Source: Desulfurococcaceae archaeon MEX13E-LK6-19 (GTDB lineage: Archaea; Thermoproteota; Thermoprotei_A; Sulfolobales; Desulfurococcaceae). From it: a stretch of 64,000 nt of DNA. Both the position numbers and the translations under genes were made by a program. Position 1 is the first letter of the stretch; each line of letters starts with the position of its first letter. The notes beneath the pieces were generated by a model. It was given only the letters and a program-made list of their open reading frames with translations. It was not told the DNA's origin and made no database searches. This document shows, in pieces, positions 7,507 to 16,554 of this stretch. The DNA is taken from contig CP072660.1 of the NCBI GenBank assembly GCA_029637525.1, positions 1,575,612-1,639,611 on the forward strand. The letters are read 5' to 3'.

Positions 7507-9036
7507 TTGACGCAGCAACAGTACTACATACCTGCAGTACTTATTATGACTGGAGAAAAACCTATTGAGCATGAGCTTGATTCCGTTCTCGCATGCATCT
7601 ATTATTATCTAGTTACAAAGCATAGAGAGGGTCTTATTGTCAGTGCCAGAAAGAGAATTAAAGCAATTTCGATACTATATTACCCCTTCAATATAATTGA
7701 TGTACATGGTAAATATGCTGCTGTAATTGATGCTATAACAAAACCTGTCTACACGACTGTGTTTGATAAACCTATTCTAGAAGACATTGTCGACCGCTTG
7801 AATGCTCTCGGCGAAATGAGGGGGCAGGCATTCATTGAGGAAATAAGTAATATAAAGAATCTTCTTGAAGCAATGTACTCGGAAAAAGAAGGAACAGTAA
7901 CAAGAAGATATGAGATTAGGGGGCTAGTCTATAACAAGAATGTACTTGACGAACTACGTGTCCTAGTCAATACTGCGTCGCAAAAAGGATTACCAGGTCT
8001 TGTTATACCTGAGAAAAGTATTGATACAAATGAGGTCAAACACCTGCTTGAGGAAATACTTGACGAGACAAGTAAAGTAATTGACCAACTTACATCAATG
8101 ATGAACTCCCTTGACCAACATTACGCTAGGTGGCGTAAACAAATAGAAGTAGAACACGAAGTAAAGAAGAAAGAGCTTGAGAAAGAAGTTGAGTCAATAA
8201 AACTTGTTATCCAAAAACGGATAGAAGAATACGAGGCAAGACTAGAGATCGAGAAAAGTAGAATTGATGAGAAATACTCGATGGAGGAGAAAGAACTCCT
8301 GGACAAGATACGTAGTCTCGAAGAGCGAATAGAAGTGCTCCGCCGTAAAGTAGAGGAAGGTATTGCCCGCGAAGAAGACCGTATAGAACTCAAGAAGCTT
8401 GTTAGGGAGAGGAAAAGACTAGAAAAACGCCTCGAGAGTATTAAGCGTATAAAGAATAAACAGAAGAGAGCTATTGAAACAAAAATCCAGAGAATCATAG
8501 GCGCCGAAACAATGAGGCAGAAATATCTTGAAAAAGAACTCGAGAGATACGGAAGAGAATTAGATAAAATGGTTACAAAAGCTAGTTACGAAGTAGAGGA
8601 TCTTAAGAGAACAATAAATAAATTAATTGAACAGACAATGGAGCTGAGAAAACGGGTAACTAGCATACTACTTGAACTGCCAAGCCTCGGTGTTGGCAAG
8701 TATCTTGTACCATTTATTGCAATACTCTATACTACGCCAGAAGGCATAGAATCACTCGATATCATACCCTTAGTGAAAATATATGCTTCAAAAACAATGT
8801 TTTCACGCCAAACAAAAATTATTGAAACACAAACACTCGCCAGCAGAGCACTAAGACTTAAATCAATAGTTAATACAACCGAGTACAGGAAAATGATACT
8901 AACAGTAAATCTGCTGGACAAGAAATACCTTGATACAGCTTCAAGAGGATTTGAAAAATTAGTCAAAGAAGATATTATTAGTTCAGGAGAAGCATATGAA
9001 TCATTATCTCTTATAGAAAGCTACATAGAATCTTAG
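7507..9036 (+). CDS. long coiled-coil protein, function unknown
   Basis: 509 residues, soluble. Residues 1-150 are a mixed alpha/beta domain; about 165-390 form a nearly continuous coiled coil rich in Glu, Lys and Arg (for example 'EVKKKELEKEVESIKLVIQ'); about 400-509 form another helical domain ending in 'YESLSLIESYIES'. No transmembrane segment and no ATPase motif are visible, so it is not an SMC/Rad50 protein. TTG at 7507 follows GGGGTAGGAG. The gene after it, on the same strand 77 bases on, encodes a TldD-like protein. A structural or scaffold role is possible; I do not recognise the family. Confidence 0.65.
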   Translation: MTQQQYYIPAVLIMTGEKPIEHELDSVLACIYYYLVTKHREGLIVSARKRIKAISILYYPFNIIDVHGKYAAVIDAITKPVYTTVFDKPILEDIVDRLNALGEMRGQAFIEEISNIKNLLEAMYSEKEGTVTRRYEIRGLVYNKNVLDELRVLVNTASQKGLPGLVIPEKSIDTNEVKHLLEEILDETSKVIDQLTSMMNSLDQHYARWRKQIEVEHEVKKKELEKEVESIKLVIQKRIEEYEARLEIEKSRIDEKYSMEEKELLDKIRSLEERIEVLRRKVEEGIAREEDRIELKKLVRERKRLEKRLESIKRIKNKQKRAIETKIQRIIGAETMRQKYLEKELERYGRELDKMVTKASYEVEDLKRTINKLIEQTMELRKRVTSILLELPSLGVGKYLVPFIAILYTTPEGIESLDIIPLVKIYASKTMFSRQTKIIETQTLASRALRLKSIVNTTEYRKMILTVNLLDKKYLDTASRGFEKLVKEDIISSGEAYESLSLIESYIES

Positions 9037-9112
9037 AAGAGCCTTTAAGTTCATGTAGCACTAAATCATTATTGCAATATAGGTTTTAGAGAGTGTATAT
9101 CAACTAGTATAC

Positions 9113-10369
9113 ATGATGAAGAAAATGTCTTCTAGCTATATAGACAAAATAACCTATGTTGAAGAAATACATGAGACTGCTTACCGTAATGGTGTTATTG
9201 AATACAACACTTCCAGCCAGAAAATACTTGGCGTAAGAGTGTATAGAAAAGGATGCCTAGTAGTACGCAGCTCCAACAAGGTTTCAAACCATAATGATCT
9301 TCTTAGAGACTTAAGCGCAAAAGACACCGTATGCATCGATACTCTACCATGGTATGATAAAGAATACTATAATGGCAGAGTATCATTTGGGAAACCATCG
9401 GATCAGAAGGAGCTTGACAGCCTTGTCAGAGACATTGCAAAGACATTGAGTAGCCTTGGTCTTGCTGTAGAGGTAATTGGTGTATCAAGAAAAACCCAGC
9501 TAGAAATTGAGTCTATTACAACAGGTTCCACAGGAACTGAAGAAAGGTACCTCTACGAGCTATACATATACCCGTATACAATGTATATGGGGAGACTATT
9601 ATCTACAGGATTCTTTTATGCAAGTGAGTCCCTTAGAGACCTCTATGATAGGACAAGACATGTCGTGGACGATATTAAAACATTGTTTGCCTCCATACTT
9701 AAAGCACGTAGATTAAACCCTGCATACACAGGTAAGTGGCTTGTTGTATTAACAGGAGAAGCCTCACCTGCATTTTACCATGAGTTAGCTCATTTACTAC
9801 AAGGAGATGAGCCAATCAAGCTCAGAAAAGGATTTACACTAACACAAGAACTAACAATGTACGAAGACCCATTCTATCCAGGTCCCCTCAAACATTTGTT
9901 TGACGACGAACTCTATCCTTCTTGGAGAAGAAAGCTTATCGAGAAAGGAGTTGTCGTCGACTACTTGCATACGAGAACCACTTGTAGAACAGGATCTGAA
10001 AGTAAACCAGGCAATGCAAGAGGGTTATTTACTAGATCAAAACCCTTACACCACCAACTCATTGTAGCACATGGCACATGGAGTTTCGATGAAATGCTCA
10101 TGGAGTCAAGGAGATCTATTGTTGTCTCGAAGATCATTAAGGCAGAGATTACCGGAGACTACATAAAAATAATACCAGAAATCACTTGGGTCGCCGAGAA
10201 AGACAAACTATCACCTGTAAGAATAAACGAAATCGCTGTCCCCATAAGCAGGCTAAACGAAGTAATCATAGGCTTAGGCAAAAAACCTTTCGAGAGAGTA
10301 AGTTACGAGAAAAACATGCTTGTTTACGAGGTAGCCCCCGAAACCCTGCTCGAAGCCCGTGTTTCATAG
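9113..10369 (+). CDS. TldD/PmbA-like metalloprotease, divergent
   Basis: 418 residues with the layout of TldD/PmbA proteins, metal-dependent proteases that process peptides as heterodimers in Bacteria and occur widely in Archaea. The metal motif is 'FYHELAHLLQGDE' (HExxH; TldD enzymes have HExxxH in the same place before 'GD'), and 'PGNARGLF' resembles the later family loop. Identity to standard TldD is clearly low, and the usual pair of adjacent tldD and pmbA genes is absent. ATG at 9113 with GTATAC just ahead. Function as a protease is inferred from the motif. Confidence 0.7.
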   Translation: MMKKMSSSYIDKITYVEEIHETAYRNGVIEYNTSSQKILGVRVYRKGCLVVRSSNKVSNHNDLLRDLSAKDTVCIDTLPWYDKEYYNGRVSFGKPSDQKELDSLVRDIAKTLSSLGLAVEVIGVSRKTQLEIESITTGSTGTEERYLYELYIYPYTMYMGRLLSTGFFYASESLRDLYDRTRHVVDDIKTLFASILKARRLNPAYTGKWLVVLTGEASPAFYHELAHLLQGDEPIKLRKGFTLTQELTMYEDPFYPGPLKHLFDDELYPSWRRKLIEKGVVVDYLHTRTTCRTGSESKPGNARGLFTRSKPLHHQLIVAHGTWSFDEMLMESRRSIVVSKIIKAEITGDYIKIIPEITWVAEKDKLSPVRINEIAVPISRLNEVIIGLGKKPFERVSYEKNMLVYEVAPETLLEARVS

Positions 10370-10507
10370 CAATCTAGTAGAAGAGGCACCATCATTTTAA
10401 ACAATATTTAATCATTTATTTAAAGTAATTATTGTGTACCCTTATGATCTAGTGAGTTAAAGTTTTTTATGCTAATAGTTGGATCTAGGTAAAAACGAGG
10501 TGGTAAC

Positions 10508-10690
10508 ATGCCTAAACCCGTAGTAGACGAGGAGAAGTGTACAGGCTGTGGAACATGTGCCAGCGTATGTCCCCAGGGTGTCTTTGAGATCAAAGACGGG
10601 AAAGCCAAGGTTGTAGCACCAGAGAACTGTATCGGCTGCAGAGTCTGTGAATCCTCTTGTCCAGTAGGCGCAATTAAAGTAGAAGACTAA
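10508..10690 (+). CDS. 2[4Fe-4S] ferredoxin
   Basis: 60 residues with two cluster-binding repeats: Cys 11, 14, 17, 21 ('CTGCGTCASVCP') and Cys 41, 44, 47, 51 ('CIGCRVCESSCP'). This is a small cytosolic electron carrier of the clostridial type. Such ferredoxins accept electrons from enzymes like the GAPOR encoded at 39919. Own promoter: a T-rich TATA-like element near 10461-10470 and GAGGTGG five bases before the ATG. The two inserts between repeats are of normal length; each repeat carries all four ligands, so two [4Fe-4S] clusters are expected. Confidence 0.92.
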   Translation: MPKPVVDEEKCTGCGTCASVCPQGVFEIKDGKAKVVAPENCIGCRVCESSCPVGAIKVED

Positions 10691-10712
10691 AGTAGATAAA
10701 TAAAAGTAAAGA

Positions 10713-11687
10713 TCAATGTATCTTTTTCTCTAACAAACAATGCAAAATATTCTCATCACTTATCTTCTTTAACGCAATAACACAAGCCACTAGATCAGCT
10801 ATCGACCCCGGGTTTATCCTCTTAGTGTACAACTCGTTATCTAACACAGCCACCAAGCTCATCCATTCATTATCTCTAGAAAGAATTTCTTCAAGAATAC
10901 TAGCTGCTCTACGCTTAACATAATCCATTACATTGGCACCATGTTTAAGCATGACAATGGTATCGTTAAGACGAGACAACATATAGAGATAAGTCTCGAC
11001 AACACCCCTGTTCCAATCCCCATGGCTTTCCAGTCTTTTCTCCATGAACTTCAAGGCATCAATACAATCCCTATAGTTGTCTACTATTTGTTTAGCAACA
11101 ACATCTTTTGTCGAAGCATAGATTAGTAGCTCCCATAACCTAATGTTTTTCTCAACAAGTTTCTTCTTAAAGGATCTATCATGTATATTGGGGTAACCAT
11201 GGGTTTCATCTGTTTTACGCAAGTACGATGGCTTGATTACACGTAGAACTCTATAGTACTCTATTGAGTCGTCTACAGTAGAATACTTCTCTACAACAAG
11301 AGTAGCTGTTGAAGCCAGCTTATGAATATCTATGGTGTCTCCACTAGAGAGAATATAGCCTGTTGCTAGAGCTAATGGTGTTAAGAGAAATATTGTGCCA
11401 AGCGAGGTGTTTCTTCCTCCCGTAAAACATAGCGTATCTAGTACAGCCTCCCTCACTATATCACAGAAAAGAGTCTTACACCTACATGTACCAAGCTTCA
11501 TCCCACGAAGCAAAGCCTTCCTAAAATACTTCTCTACAACAATAGACGTAACAATATAGTCCTCGTACTTCTTATCAGGATAGTCATGAAGCCTATGTAC
11601 ATTACCTGGTTTGGGATAAGCTGATGCCTCAAGCGCTATTGCTGTCGAGAAGAGCATACTATAAACATCAATAATACTTTTCGCCAT
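10713..11687 (-). CDS. CitG/MdcB-like triphosphoribosyl-dephospho-CoA synthase family protein
   Basis: 324 residues. The N-terminal 'EASAYPKPGNVHR' and the later 'TGGRNTSLGTIFLLTPLA' are the two hallmark blocks of the CitG/MdcB family, which makes the 2'-(5''-triphosphoribosyl)-3'-dephospho-CoA prosthetic-group precursor from ATP and dephospho-CoA in Bacteria. Archaeal members form a separate group whose substrate is not settled; no citrate lyase or malonate decarboxylase genes are nearby. ATG at 11687; convergent with ferredoxin. A CoA biosynthesis cluster lies 13 kb away, but there is no direct link. Confidence 0.8.
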   Translation of the reverse strand: MAKSIIDVYSMLFSTAIALEASAYPKPGNVHRLHDYPDKKYEDYIVTSIVVEKYFRKALLRGMKLGTCRCKTLFCDIVREAVLDTLCFTGGRNTSLGTIFLLTPLALATGYILSSGDTIDIHKLASTATLVVEKYSTVDDSIEYYRVLRVIKPSYLRKTDETHGYPNIHDRSFKKKLVEKNIRLWELLIYASTKDVVAKQIVDNYRDCIDALKFMEKRLESHGDWNRGVVETYLYMLSRLNDTIVMLKHGANVMDYVKRRAASILEEILSRDNEWMSLVAVLDNELYTKRINPGSIADLVACVIALKKISDENILHCLLEKKIH

Positions 11688-11762
11688 ACCAATACCCCTT
11701 CTCTACACGATAAGTCTTTTATCCAGTGTTTATGTTTATATAGGTGATATGATCATAAATAA

Positions 11763-11824
11763 CATGGATGATGATGCTTAGAAGGCGGCTCAAAAATAGA
11801 TGGCCGGGTTCGCCCTGCTGACCA
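11763..11824 (+). ncRNA. candidate C/D box guide sRNA
   Basis: Box C ATGATGA (11768-11774) and box D CTGA (11818-11821) are 43 bases apart in a 60-base GC-richer block of an otherwise AT-rich gap. Between them lie a D'-like CTCA (11789-11792) and a C'-like TAGATGG (11797-11803). A TATA box TTTATATA (11735-11742) predicts a start near 11763, five bases before box C, as for other archaeal sRNA genes. Internal boxes are weak, and guide lengths come out near 14. The D guide (11804-11817) would pair with CAGGGCGAACCCGG. Not a tRNA, although the D guide contains GGGTTCG. Confidence 0.55.
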
Positions 11825-11968
11825 ATACATTTGATCCAATAAACTTAAACTAGTGTTAACAACATATTCTATACACAGTAATACCATCCGTATAATGATC
11901 ATAGTCTCTAACATCGTATCCGAAAGCGCTACCGTAAAAACCCAATAATAGATATGAGGTGCTCAGCT

Positions 11969-12172
11969 ATGTCGTCAAAAGATCTCGGCCGTCCAAGCCC
12001 TAATGGTAACTTCGTACTTATATTGGATAAGAGTGTTAGGGATAAACTACTCCGTCTATATGGTGGACGAGTACTCCTAGAAGATTACGGAAACAGCCTT
12101 ATCGTTAAAACGAAGAGCAGAAGAATAGCCATAGAGATTGTCAGGAAATTCCAGAAATACCTTAAGCCATAG
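11969..12172 (+). CDS. small protein of unknown function
   Basis: 67 residues when started at the second ATG (11969), which has GAGGTG six bases upstream; the ATG at 11954 would add five residues but has no ribosome site. The sequence alternates strands and helices ('NFVLILDKSVRDKLLRLYGG', 'SLIVKTKSRRIAIEIVRKFQKYL') and is basic at the C-terminus, suggesting a compact alpha/beta fold that could bind nucleic acid. No family recognised. It follows the C/D sRNA candidate in the same direction. Confidence 0.6.
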   Translation: MSSKDLGRPSPNGNFVLILDKSVRDKLLRLYGGRVLLEDYGNSLIVKTKSRRIAIEIVRKFQKYLKP

Positions 12173-12300
12173 ATATACTGCAATAAATACTAATGTGACA
12201 ACCATAGTGGGGCATTAATCTAATCTCTAATTTAGTTTACAGACTCACCAAGTACATGAAACAACACATAGTTATTGTTTCTATATAGAGGATGATGATA

Positions 12301-12573
12301 ATGCCTGAACACGTTATCATCGAAATTGTTGGTAAACCCAGTTATCTAAGATGGACTTTGGAACAATGGGTTCTCGAGGTCAAAGATATAATTGAACTAG
12401 AATACGATGTAGAGCTCGTTGTTAAAACCGTTGACTCTGATAACGATTTACCGGTACTTAGAATTGCTGGTAGTGATGTGTTCATAGGTCTTCCTGGAGA
12501 AGAAGGCTATTTGATCGAGGTTCTAAAGAAAAAGCTTGAGGAAATTGGTATTAAAAAGAAGGAACTTGGGTAA
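12301..12573 (+). CDS. small thioredoxin/glutaredoxin-like fold protein lacking the Cys pair (tentative)
   Basis: 90 residues from the ATG at 12301, which is nine bases after GAGG; the in-frame ATGs at 12292 and 12295 are too close to that site. The layout 'HVIIEIVGKPS...VKDIIELEYDVELVVKTV...LPVLRIAGSDVFIG' followed by a helix resembles the small redox proteins of Archaea (strand, helix, strand, proline, 'xxING'), but no CxxC is present; the usual position holds 'GKPSYLRW'. If the fold is right it is not a thiol oxidoreductase. Convergent, 3 bases from the next gene. Confidence 0.6.
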   Translation: MPEHVIIEIVGKPSYLRWTLEQWVLEVKDIIELEYDVELVVKTVDSDNDLPVLRIAGSDVFIGLPGEEGYLIEVLKKKLEEIGIKKKELG

Positions 12574-12575
12574 AG

Positions 12576-12833
12576 CTAAGGCTGGCCTATCAGAGTAACT
12601 GTTCTTAGTACTTGAGGTAGACTCCTGATTTTGGTGACTATTTTATCTATTTCTTTAAACTTGTTGGTCTCTATTCTAACAACTACATCGTACTCTCCAT
12701 AAACTATAACCGCTTCGGTCACTCCATCCATTTTCTCAACTTCTTTTACAACATCGTGTTCACGCCCAATACTTGTTACGACTAGAACATATGCTATCAG
12801 TTTCTCTTCACTCAATTCTCCTACTCCTCCCAC
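12576..12833 (-). CDS. stand-alone Lrp/AsnC ligand-binding (RAM) domain
   Basis: 85 residues made of just the regulatory RAM domain of Lrp/AsnC proteins: 'IAYVLVVTSIGREHDVVKEVEKMDGVTEAVIVYGEYDVVVRIET', then 'IVTKIRSLPQVLRTVTLI'. There is no HTH. Such domains form beta-barrel dimers and octamers and bind amino acids; in Archaea single-domain versions are thought to modulate full-length Lrp proteins by mixed assembly. A first start at 12833 or a later one at 'LSEEK' are both possible. Confidence 0.85.
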   Translation of the reverse strand: MGGVGELSEEKLIAYVLVVTSIGREHDVVKEVEKMDGVTEAVIVYGEYDVVVRIETNKFKEIDKIVTKIRSLPQVLRTVTLIGQP

Positions 12834-12959
12834 GCTGCTCCCACACTATGGTCTCTCTTTTGACGGGTAAACAGGGATTTAAAGTTATCTTCATTATATT
12901 CCTTACAATCACTTTAATTTAGAGCAACCTACGGTAAGTCCAGCATAGGCTGAGTAGTC

Positions 12960-13829
12960 TTGTATACATCGCAACGGTTTCTCGAAGGAGAACTACTAGT
13001 GTACAATGGCATAGTATGGGTTGTGAAAGGATTCCAGCATCCACCGGGATACGTCATTGCTTACCCGAGATATAACTTGAATACTATACCACCATCTAGG
13101 ATAGAGAAATCATACCTGTACATATCAACAATCTATTGGGACTGTCTACATCGGCGTTTACCCGTGGTACCATTGAATAATACTCTGCCATACATGCCAA
13201 GGATAGATAGTTTATCGAGAGAGTTTGCAAGACTCCTCACAGACTACAGTGACATAGATCCTGAGGACATCTATTATACGGGTAGTCGTGCCATAGGGTT
13301 TAGTAGCGGAGATATCGACTTAGTTGTCTATGGGGCAACGAGTACCATCAGAGTGTATAATACGTTACTGGCCTTGAGGGAAGCCGGTGTAATAAAGCCT
13401 TTAGCAGGTATCCATCTCATACAAGAGCACGTTAAGCACCGTGATCTATCTCTTGAAGAATACCGTGTTCTCAGGAGTAATAGTGTGCTTCAGGGGGTTT
13501 ACAAAAACACTAGGTATAGTATAAGGCTTGTACCATATAGTAGAGGATATTTTGAGTGCCTTGAACCAGCGAAGCCTGTGGGATTCTATAGTGGTGCCAT
13601 AGAAATTCTAGAGGAAATATCATCGTATACTACACCAGCACACTATAAAGTGAGGCTAATTGATGAAGACAAAATTATTGTGATGACTACGTATAGGATA
13701 AAATATACAGAGCTGCCTAGAGGACTAGTACTCTACGTTAAAAACGGTGTCTTGGAGAAAACAAGAAAAGGTCTAAGACTTGTTCCCGATCATGGAGTAC
13801 TTAAACCAATAATATTGGAGCTGGAATAA
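12960..13829 (+). CDS. nucleotidyltransferase-fold protein, paralog A
   Basis: 289 residues. The motif 'YTGSRAIGFSSGDIDLVVYG' (GS, then DxD) is the active-site pattern of the DNA polymerase beta-type nucleotidyltransferase superfamily; the two Asp would bind Mg. Upstream of it, residues about 15-45 contain 'GIVWVVKGFQHPPGYVIAYPRY', which recurs in the next gene. Starts at TTG 12960 (a TTG with no clear ribosome site). Only 14 bases separate it from paralog B, so they form an operon, together probably with the GT-C gene. Substrate unknown; a nucleotide-sugar or RNA-modifying role cannot be told from sequence. Confidence 0.7.
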   Translation: MYTSQRFLEGELLVYNGIVWVVKGFQHPPGYVIAYPRYNLNTIPPSRIEKSYLYISTIYWDCLHRRLPVVPLNNTLPYMPRIDSLSREFARLLTDYSDIDPEDIYYTGSRAIGFSSGDIDLVVYGATSTIRVYNTLLALREAGVIKPLAGIHLIQEHVKHRDLSLEEYRVLRSNSVLQGVYKNTRYSIRLVPYSRGYFECLEPAKPVGFYSGAIEILEEISSYTTPAHYKVRLIDEDKIIVMTTYRIKYTELPRGLVLYVKNGVLEKTRKGLRLVPDHGVLKPIILELE

Positions 13830-13843
13830 ATAATTAGAGAAAT

Positions 13844-14857
13844 ATGGTGTTTCAAGAAATGGTTTTTCTAGACCATTTCTACATCGAGGACAAGAACGGG
13901 TTCCTTTACACAGTTATAGGTAATAGGCACCCTCCACAGATCGTTTATGCCTACCTTAAATACAGACCTGCACACGAGAAGACCATCTGGTGCCGCGGCG
14001 ACACTTGCTATGAGAGAGTAATACCTACATACACGCCCGAACTAGTTCACGGTAAAACCCCTCTACGCATATACGATCCATACTATGACACCTATGTACC
14101 AGCCGTGGTTGTATCCAGAATAACTAGAGTCTACGACCCTAGGATAAGAGTTGGAGAAATCATTACCAGGCCTAAAGACCCCCTGGAGGAGGAGGCAGGC
14201 TACTACGCTACATTACTATCTAGGGAAGCAAATATTCCACTCAACTGTATCGGCATTACTGGCTCTATTCTCGCTCGAATACATAATCCCGGTAGAAGCG
14301 ATATAGACTACATAATTTATGGTGTTAGGTGTTGCGAGAAAGTACTAGAGGCTTTTATTGAAGGAGGACTAGAGTTCTTTAAACCGTTTCCACCCGAGAA
14401 ACTCTTCGAATGGGCACTACAGTTAGCGAGACTCCATAATATTGATGTCACAGACGTTCTCGCTATCTATAGGAGATGGAGAAGAGGAGTACTTGAATCC
14501 AGTAGAGAATATTCTCTAGCATACTCGCTAGACCACATGGAGCCGTACACGGGGAACCGTTGGGTGACAACAGGGGCAGCAAGGATAAAAGTACTTGTCG
14601 AAAATACTCCTCACACACTGAATTATCCATCAAAATCTCTTGTAAGAGAATATCGTGTACTAGAAGTACTTTATGGAAGTATAAAGGATGAAGTAAGAAC
14701 ACTCTTGTCTTTCGAAAACCTGTACCTACCAGTGATATACGAGGAAGGATGGCTTGTAGTCGAGGGGATTATACAGTGGTGTCCTGAAACAAAAGAATCA
14801 AGAATTGTCGTGGGTACATTAGAGCATAAAGGCTTTGTAATTCCTGCACAAAAATAG
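13844..14857 (+). CDS. nucleotidyltransferase-fold protein, paralog B
   Basis: 337 residues, a diverged copy of the preceding gene product. It shares the N-terminal 'GFLYTVIGNRHPPQIVYAYLKY' block and the active site 'ITGSILARIHNPGRSDIDYIIYG' (GS and DxD, both Asp present). Compared with paralog A it has an insertion around residues 45-110 with Cys ('WCRGDTCYE') and a longer C-terminal part. Followed after 24 bases by a GT-C glycosyltransferase gene. Both paralogs keep catalytic residues, so a heterodimer of active enzymes is possible. Confidence 0.7.
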   Translation: MVFQEMVFLDHFYIEDKNGFLYTVIGNRHPPQIVYAYLKYRPAHEKTIWCRGDTCYERVIPTYTPELVHGKTPLRIYDPYYDTYVPAVVVSRITRVYDPRIRVGEIITRPKDPLEEEAGYYATLLSREANIPLNCIGITGSILARIHNPGRSDIDYIIYGVRCCEKVLEAFIEGGLEFFKPFPPEKLFEWALQLARLHNIDVTDVLAIYRRWRRGVLESSREYSLAYSLDHMEPYTGNRWVTTGAARIKVLVENTPHTLNYPSKSLVREYRVLEVLYGSIKDEVRTLLSFENLYLPVIYEEGWLVVEGIIQWCPETKESRIVVGTLEHKGFVIPAQK

Positions 14858-14881
14858 AACACTATTGGAGGACTGGAGTAG

Positions 14882-16258
14882 ATGAGGACGATACGTGGGA
14901 TCATTAGGAAAGACTTTATTCCAATACTGATAGTCATCCTCTTAGGGCTCACGATAAGAGTTATCGTAGCACCCTATTCCACAGGCTCTGATATACCACA
15001 ATTCGCGGGATTCGCCGATACTTTCCTGAGACATGGCGTGTGTTTTTACCTCTATGCCGACGGGCATTCATGGGAGGAAGAGAACTGGCCTTACAACTGG
15101 CCCTACGTTTACGGGCCTATATGGATCTACATACTAGGTGTACTCCGCATAATAGCTCCCACGCCCGTGGAACACTATTGGTCAGATGGAGTATACCATG
15201 TTTACGCGCCAATGGACTGGATTGTTGCTGTAAAAGCTGTAATAATATTCTTTGATACTATTGCAGCACTATTACTGTACATTATAGTGAAGAAGATTAG
15301 TGGGGATAATGTAGTCGGTGTCTTGACTATTATACTATACTATCTCAACCCTATGGCGATCTATATATCAGGCATATACGGTATGTTCGACCCAATAGCA
15401 CTAGCATTCATGTTACTAGCTATACTGTTGTATAAGGAGAAGCCCCTCCTGGGAGGATTATTCCTGGGCTTGTCTATACTAGCTAAACACACAATGCTGT
15501 TTCCATCAATAATCTTCGTGTTATACATTGTTCTCTACAAGAAAGAATTATTGAAGAAAATACTCGAGGGAGCTTTAGTAAGCATAGTCATCACTCTAGC
15601 GCCATTCATAATAGGGTGCCCGCAAAGCATACCTGTGTTCATAAAAGTAACATTCTTTTCATCAAAACCAGGCTACACCTACCCCATAGTATATAGCTTC
15701 AATGGATTATCTAGTCTTGCAACATACATACATGACAAGTGCGGCTACGACACATTATGGATGATAAAATACTGGTACATACCAGCAACAATACTCCTAC
15801 TAATGATAGTAGCCTACATGATGAAATCAAGAGAACTCCTCCTTCCGTTAAGTCTAGCATACATAGTATTTACAGCAACATACTGGCGTGTCAACCACCA
15901 ATACCTAGTGCCAACAATAGCATTCCTCTTACTAGTAGCAGCAAAAACAAGAAAGCTATCAACAAGGATAACAGCTCTACTAACAATAGTACTCATAGGA
16001 ATATGGCCAATAGCATTCCCGACAAGCTGGTGGTTCCACGCACACATAAAACAACCAAACCAAACACTATGGAACCTCGTAGACACCATGACACTAATGA
16101 TTTTCTGCGAAGTATTCTACGTAGTCTACAGCATAACACTAACAGAACTACAATACCTGACAATAATCGTGGAAACATGGGATAAAACGCTAGAGAAACT
16201 ACAGGAACTAATAGACAAGATTAAACAGAAGAGAATATTTCTCTTATATAAAGGATAA
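14882..16258 (+). CDS. polytopic GT-C type glycosyltransferase (GT87-like)
   Basis: 458 residues with about 10-11 membrane spans. The first loop has an Asp soon after the first span (D37 in 'TGSDIPQF') and the aromatic block 'YNWPYVYGPIWIYILG', typical of polyprenyl-phosphate-mannose dependent mannosyltransferases (GT87/DUF2029, PIG-M-like). Mid-protein 'NPMAIYISGIYGMFDPIALAFMLLAI' is also characteristic ('GQ/GxxD' loop). It is predicted to move a sugar from a lipid donor on the outside of the membrane. Last gene of a run with the two nucleotidyltransferase-like genes. The 3' third shows strong use of A-ending codons. Confidence 0.75.
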   Translation: MRTIRGIIRKDFIPILIVILLGLTIRVIVAPYSTGSDIPQFAGFADTFLRHGVCFYLYADGHSWEEENWPYNWPYVYGPIWIYILGVLRIIAPTPVEHYWSDGVYHVYAPMDWIVAVKAVIIFFDTIAALLLYIIVKKISGDNVVGVLTIILYYLNPMAIYISGIYGMFDPIALAFMLLAILLYKEKPLLGGLFLGLSILAKHTMLFPSIIFVLYIVLYKKELLKKILEGALVSIVITLAPFIIGCPQSIPVFIKVTFFSSKPGYTYPIVYSFNGLSSLATYIHDKCGYDTLWMIKYWYIPATILLLMIVAYMMKSRELLLPLSLAYIVFTATYWRVNHQYLVPTIAFLLLVAAKTRKLSTRITALLTIVLIGIWPIAFPTSWWFHAHIKQPNQTLWNLVDTMTLMIFCEVFYVVYSITLTELQYLTIIVETWDKTLEKLQELIDKIKQKRIFLLYKG

Positions 16259-16289
16259 TTAAAGACAAAGACTAAAAACTCGCATCAAG

Positions 16290-16442
16290 TTAGACAACAT
16301 TTATATCTTTATCGGATACATCGTCACCGAATGGCTGGATGTCAAGCCCAGTTTTTAGTGCTAGTAGTAGACCTAGTACCATTACACTTAGGATCCTGCG
16401 GTCACTGAGTTTTAGGAGGAGTTTTGTCTTGAGGTTCTTCAT
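16290..16442 (-). CDS. 50-residue single-span membrane protein candidate
   Basis: Short open frame on the minus strand (ATG at 16442, preceded by GGTGAAACCGGAT). The product has a basic N-terminus ('MKNLKTKLLLKLSDRR'), one hydrophobic stretch ('ILSVMVLGLLLAL') and an acidic tail ('GDDVSDKDINVV'), i.e. positive-inside, one span. TTTATATAAT at 16511-16520 could be its TATA box, but the same palindromic element can serve the regulator at 16555 in the other direction. No family known. Confidence 0.5.
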   Translation of the reverse strand: MKNLKTKLLLKLSDRRILSVMVLGLLLALKTGLDIQPFGDDVSDKDINVV

Positions 16443-16554
16443 ATCCGGTTTCACCGGGTATACTATACACCTCCATGGAATTTGTCAATTACTTGCCATC
16501 AGAAGAGGAAATTATATAAAGTGATCAAAATGGAAAAATATATAGGAGTGGATC

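Noticed and set aside
7507-9036. SMC/Rad50-like protein
   Set aside because: Long coiled coil, but no Walker A or B and no ABC signature.
15739-16185. 148-codon plus-strand frame inside the GT-C gene
   Set aside because: Out-of-frame shadow rich in Asn/Thr/Ser from A-ending codons of the membrane protein.
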